Assembly: GCA_020402945.1 (NCBI GenBank)
Contig: JADBYQ010000017.1
Span: forward strand, 54,280-118,279
Direction: 5' to 3'
Length of the DNA stretch: 64,000 nt
Origin: Cytophagales bacterium
GTDB lineage: Bacteria > Bacteroidota > Bacteroidia > Cytophagales > Cyclobacteriaceae
Made by a program: the position numbers and the translations under genes. Numbering within the stretch: position 1 is the first letter of the stretch; each line of letters starts with the position of its first letter. Under the pieces are notes generated by a model that worked only from the letters and a program-made list of their open reading frames with translations, searched no databases and was not told the origin of the DNA. Positions 60,865-64,000 of this stretch are shown here, piece after piece.

Positions 60865-63339
60865 TTGAATCGGCCAAAAAAAATCATTCTCTATTCTGTC
60901 GTCACAATTGCGGTGCTTCTTAGTGCAGCATTTGTCTCTGTCTTCCTATTTAAAGACCGAATTCTTCAGCAATTCATTAGAGAGGCCAACAAAAGCTTGA
61001 ATACGCCAGTAAAGATTGGAAAAATAGACCTTTCAGTGTGGCAAGACTTTCCAAATCTTGCCATTGTGTTTACGGACGTGTACGTGGAAGACAGCCACTC
61101 ACGCAGTTATCCTTTGTTAACAGCTAAAAAAGTTTCGTTCTCTTTACATGCGTTGGAGGCCTGGAAAGGAAACTACTCAGTTCGTGGATTACAAATCTCG
61201 GATAGTGAAACCAATCTGAAAATAGACAAAGAAGGACTCAACAACTTTACGATTGTAAAACATTCAAAAGACTCTGCCACGAGTGTTATTTCATTTGATC
61301 TGAAAAACGTCAAACTTGTAAATACAGTCATCAACTACCAAGACTTACAAACAAACCAACACCATGAATTTTCAAGTGAAGAACTTACTTCTTCCATTGC
61401 TATCCGTGGTGATCAATTCGACATTAAAGTGAAAGGCGATGTACTTGTAGGGCAAATTGGCATAAACAATCAACTTTTTCTTCGCGGAAAGAAAATGACG
61501 CTCGATGCTGCACTACAGTACAACGACTCGAAGAAAATTGTCGACATCCAATCTGCTGCACTAAAAGTCAACCGGTCGCTTTTTGAGATTTCCGGAAACT
61601 ATTCATTCAAACAGAAAAACTTGGTTGACTTGACCGCAGAAGGAAAGGAGACCGACTTACAAACGTTGATTGCTCTACTGCCCGCATCGACCAGTCAAAA
61701 ATTGCTTGCTTACGAAAGCAAGGGCGTTGTTTTCTTTCTCCTAAAACTCAAAGGCGAAATCAGCGACCAGAAAGATCCTTTTGTCAGCGTACATTTTGGC
61801 TGTAAAGATGCTACCTTCTTTCATCCCCAATACAAATCTAAGGTAGAACACTCCTACCTCGAAGGTTCTTTTGTAAGTCCATCTCTGACAACATTCTCAA
61901 AAGCCGAACTATTTTTAAAAGACATGCGTGGCGAACTAAACGGAAAAAGTTTTGCAAGCAATCTTACACTACAAAATTTTGAAGATCCCTTTATGCAATT
62001 TGATTTCAAGGGCGAGTTGGATGCGGCCTCTCTGCAGAATTTTTATCCGATTGCAGATGTGCGCGAGCTGCAAGGAACATTAACTGCAGATTTTTCAATA
62101 GCAGGCGAAACAAAACTCCTCAAGAAGAAGGCCACGGCACAGCAAGTAAAAACAAATGGCAATGTAGATCTAAAAGATATTCAATTTGTGTATGGTGAAA
62201 AAGGCATTCATCTCAAAGAAGTGAATGGATCGTTGCAATTCAATAACAATGACTTGGCGATGAGTAATTTTCGCTTGCAATTTGAGAACAGTGATTTGGC
62301 GTTGAATGGTTTTTTCAAAAATGTTGTCACGTTTCTGCTGTTTGAAAACCAGCCCATTGGTATTGAAGCCGACCTGAAATCAAACTTTTTAGATGTCGAT
62401 CAGCTATTTGAACTCGGGTTTGGCGGGCCCACGGCAGAAGGTTATCAATTCAATATCTCGCCAAATGTGCTACTCAATTTTAACTGTGATGTAAAAAGCC
62501 TGAAATACAAACGTTTTCACCCCAGGAATGTAAAGGGCGACTTACTGGTAAAAAACCAGGTGGCCGTATCAAGAAACATTGCTATGGATGCCATGGGTGG
62601 AACCCTGCAATTGAACGGAATTGTTGATGCTAAAAATCCAAAAACAATAGACATCATAAGTGGCTTCAAGCTGGGTGGCATTTACGTAGATAGTGTATTC
62701 TATGTGTTCGAAAATTTCTATCAAACGTTTATTGAAGACAAGCATTTAAAAGGCCAGGCTTTTGCGGACGTAACCCTCGAGATGACATTGTCTGAAAAAC
62801 TAAAATTGATTTCGAAAACACTTACTTCTGATATTAGCGCTACTATTAAAAATGGAGAGTTAAATAATTTTGAACCTCTGCAAGCCCTGAACAAATATTT
62901 GGATGATGGCAGCCTAAGCAAACTTCGTTTTGCCGATCTGAAAAATGAAATTCATATCGAAAACGAGGCGATCTATATTCCACAGATGGAGATCAAGAGT
63001 AACGCCACTACCATTCAGTTAAGCGGCACCCATACTTTCGATCAGCACATCAGCTACCGGGTAGTCGCTCCCCTGCGTAGCAAAAAGAAAATCGATCCGG
63101 ATGAGGCTTTTGGGGCGATTGAAGACACTGGCAAAGGACAAACAAGAGTTTTTCTAAAAATAACTGGCACCACGGATGATTACAAAGTAAGCTATGATCA
63201 GGAAGCGGTGAAAAAGAAAATTGTCAGCGACTTAAAAAAAGAAGTGAAAGAGCTAAAAGAAGCCTTTCAACTAAAAGGCAAGAAAAAGAAAAAGGAATTG
63301 GAGTTGGATAAAGATGAATATTTTGATTGGGATAATTAG
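60865..63339 (+). CDS. AsmA-family envelope protein
   Basis: About 824 residues. No ATG is available in frame; I use TTG at 60865 (MNRPKKIILYSV). One N-terminal span (IILYSVVTIAVLLSAAFVSVFLF) anchors a long periplasmic region that opens with the AsmA signature (IREANKSLNTPVKIGKIDLS) and ends in an AsmA_2-like block (HISYRVVAPLRSKKKIDP). The C-terminus is a Lys/Glu-rich coiled segment. AsmA-like proteins are thought to carry phospholipids across the periplasm. Confidence 0.85.
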   Translation: MNRPKKIILYSVVTIAVLLSAAFVSVFLFKDRILQQFIREANKSLNTPVKIGKIDLSVWQDFPNLAIVFTDVYVEDSHSRSYPLLTAKKVSFSLHALEAWKGNYSVRGLQISDSETNLKIDKEGLNNFTIVKHSKDSATSVISFDLKNVKLVNTVINYQDLQTNQHHEFSSEELTSSIAIRGDQFDIKVKGDVLVGQIGINNQLFLRGKKMTLDAALQYNDSKKIVDIQSAALKVNRSLFEISGNYSFKQKNLVDLTAEGKETDLQTLIALLPASTSQKLLAYESKGVVFFLLKLKGEISDQKDPFVSVHFGCKDATFFHPQYKSKVEHSYLEGSFVSPSLTTFSKAELFLKDMRGELNGKSFASNLTLQNFEDPFMQFDFKGELDAASLQNFYPIADVRELQGTLTADFSIAGETKLLKKKATAQQVKTNGNVDLKDIQFVYGEKGIHLKEVNGSLQFNNNDLAMSNFRLQFENSDLALNGFFKNVVTFLLFENQPIGIEADLKSNFLDVDQLFELGFGGPTAEGYQFNISPNVLLNFNCDVKSLKYKRFHPRNVKGDLLVKNQVAVSRNIAMDAMGGTLQLNGIVDAKNPKTIDIISGFKLGGIYVDSVFYVFENFYQTFIEDKHLKGQAFADVTLEMTLSEKLKLISKTLTSDISATIKNGELNNFEPLQALNKYLDDGSLSKLRFADLKNEIHIENEAIYIPQMEIKSNATTIQLSGTHTFDQHISYRVVAPLRSKKKIDPDEAFGAIEDTGKGQTRVFLKITGTTDDYKVSYDQEAVKKKIVSDLKKEVKELKEAFQLKGKKKKKELELDKDEYFDWDN

Positions 63340-63341
63340 AA

Positions 63342-63797
63342 CTACACAGAAATTCCCTTTGCCAAAGACCCAGTAGCATACGCGCACACTTCCCCTTTCT
63401 CATTCATCACCCTGGCAATTCCAAAAATACGTTTGCCAATTACTTCCGTCTGCTCGGTGCGCACAATTACTTTGTCTGCCACTAATGGCTTTACGTAATT
63501 GATGTTTAGATTGGAAGTGGCCGTCATACCCTCTGCATAATGGTTTACACCTAGTAGGCCAATCGCCAAATCAACCAACATAGCAATCACCGCTCCATTT
63601 ACCGCTTCGGTGCCTACCCCACCCCGATGCATCTCTGCCACTTCATCGATAAATACTATTGGCCGAGTTGGTGTGGATAGATCAACACGAATACGCATTT
63701 GTCGCAACTGCGCAGAGGTATTAAAGAAGTTCTCTATTTCTTTAAAATTTCCCTCCATGGCCACCTGCCTTAATTTATGTAGCTGCGATAAACTCAT
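63342..63797 (-). CDS. PaaI-type hotdog thioesterase
   Basis: 151 residues from the ATG at 63797 (MSLSQLHKLRQVAMEG); longer frames lie in unrelated sequence. The hotdog core has AEMHRGGVGTEAVNGAVIAM with the long central helix, LDINYVKPL-like (LNINYVKPLVADKVIVRTE) and VMNEKGEVCAYATG strands. Family members hydrolyse acyl-CoA or aryl-CoA thioesters. It is convergent with the AsmA gene, 2 nt apart. Confidence 0.8.
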   Translation of the reverse strand: MSLSQLHKLRQVAMEGNFKEIENFFNTSAQLRQMRIRVDLSTPTRPIVFIDEVAEMHRGGVGTEAVNGAVIAMLVDLAIGLLGVNHYAEGMTATSNLNINYVKPLVADKVIVRTEQTEVIGKRIFGIARVMNEKGEVCAYATGSLAKGISV

Positions 63798-63929
63798 TGT
63801 ACAAAGAATAAAACAAATGAAGAAATTGATAGAAAGAGACAAAATGGAGTATAGTAGAGCGGTAACCCTTCGGTAAAGTACATCTTTTAAGGAGTTTAGG
63901 GGAGCCATAGTTTTGAGGAAAAAAGAACT

Positions 63930-64000
63930 ATGGGATCCACAACAGGCACACTGCAGCAAGTAATGTTTTCACTTATCGAGATTTGGAAGGCAAGTGGCAA
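63930..64000 (+). CDS. Start of a possible IS66-type transposition protein (cut by window edge)
   Basis: An ATG at 63930 opens a frame that stays open to the window end (23 codons): MGSTTGTLQQVMFSLIEIWK followed by ASG. The 'MFxLIExWxxSG' opening is seen in the small accessory proteins of IS66-family elements. No terminal repeat is visible, and too little is present to be sure. Confidence 0.35.
   Translation, partial: MGSTTGTLQQVMFSLIEIWKASG

Noticed and set aside
1..64000. CRISPR arrays, rRNA and tRNA genes
   Set aside because: No regularly spaced repeats of CRISPR type and no recognisable rRNA or tRNA sequence were seen by eye; a covariance search would be decisive for tRNA.

Overview
The window looks like chromosomal DNA of a Bacteroidota bacterium, most likely a Cytophagales-type organism. 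The signs are CarboxypepD_reg/TonB receptors, a DUF4249 lipoprotein, GLPGLI, DUF2480, DUF2911 and DUF6734 families, a beta-propeller (Reg_prop) sensor kinase, weak Shine-Dalgarno signals and TAnnTTTG-type -7 promoter elements. No rRNA, tRNA, CRISPR array or complete insertion sequence was seen.

Layout. 1-5.0 kb: an ABC-2 exporter operon with a CarboxypepD-like protein (minus strand), divergent from a LytS/LytTR two-component pair. 5.4-21.1 kb: an accessory 'stress/redox' region with three Crp/Fnr-type regulators, each beside a short-chain dehydrogenase (SDR) or a small operon containing one. It also holds three NTF2/SnoaL-like proteins, a metallophosphoesterase, NAD(P)-binding proteins, hydrolases and several decayed fragments. 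21.4-36.4 kb: a large Reg_prop sensor kinase, a TonB receptor/DUF4249 pair, a DUF2911 lipoprotein split by an in-frame stop, an OmpR-type two-component system divergent from GLPGLI plus a 936-residue outer-membrane beta-barrel gene, and a glycerophosphodiester phosphodiesterase. 36.4-38.3 kb: a HEPN/MNT toxin-antitoxin pair and a PfkB-family kinase. 38.3-53.1 kb: a class I lanthipeptide island. 53.1-53.8 kb: a PIN-type toxin-antitoxin pair. 54-64 kb: core genes (M16 peptidase, rpmH-rnpA-S41 peptidase-tsaB-DUF2480, AsmA, thioesterase) and the first codons of a possible IS66-type protein at the right edge.

Two results stand out. First, the lanthipeptide island contains a short precursor gene (51064-51237, minus) with a double-glycine leader and a 30-residue core holding 4 Cys and 8 Ser/Thr. 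It lies upstream of LanC and full-length LanB, with a C39-peptidase ABC exporter and an HlyD adaptor on either side. The island lies between the intact PfkB-kinase gene and a decayed copy of that gene's 3' end (53032-53150), as if it had integrated at, or duplicated, the kinase's 3' end.

Second, each of the three Crp/Fnr genes is followed by a 5-N4-5 palindrome (TTAAC/GTTAA, TTGAT/ATCAA or TTCAC/GTGAA). One palindrome recurs at a second operon. In all four cases the operator centre lies 33.5-34.5 bp upstream of the TTTG of a TAnnTTTG-like -7 box. The half-site differs together with one recognition-helix residue (Pro, Glu or Gln at the position of FNR Glu209), so three paralogues may have diverged into insulated activator/operator pairs.
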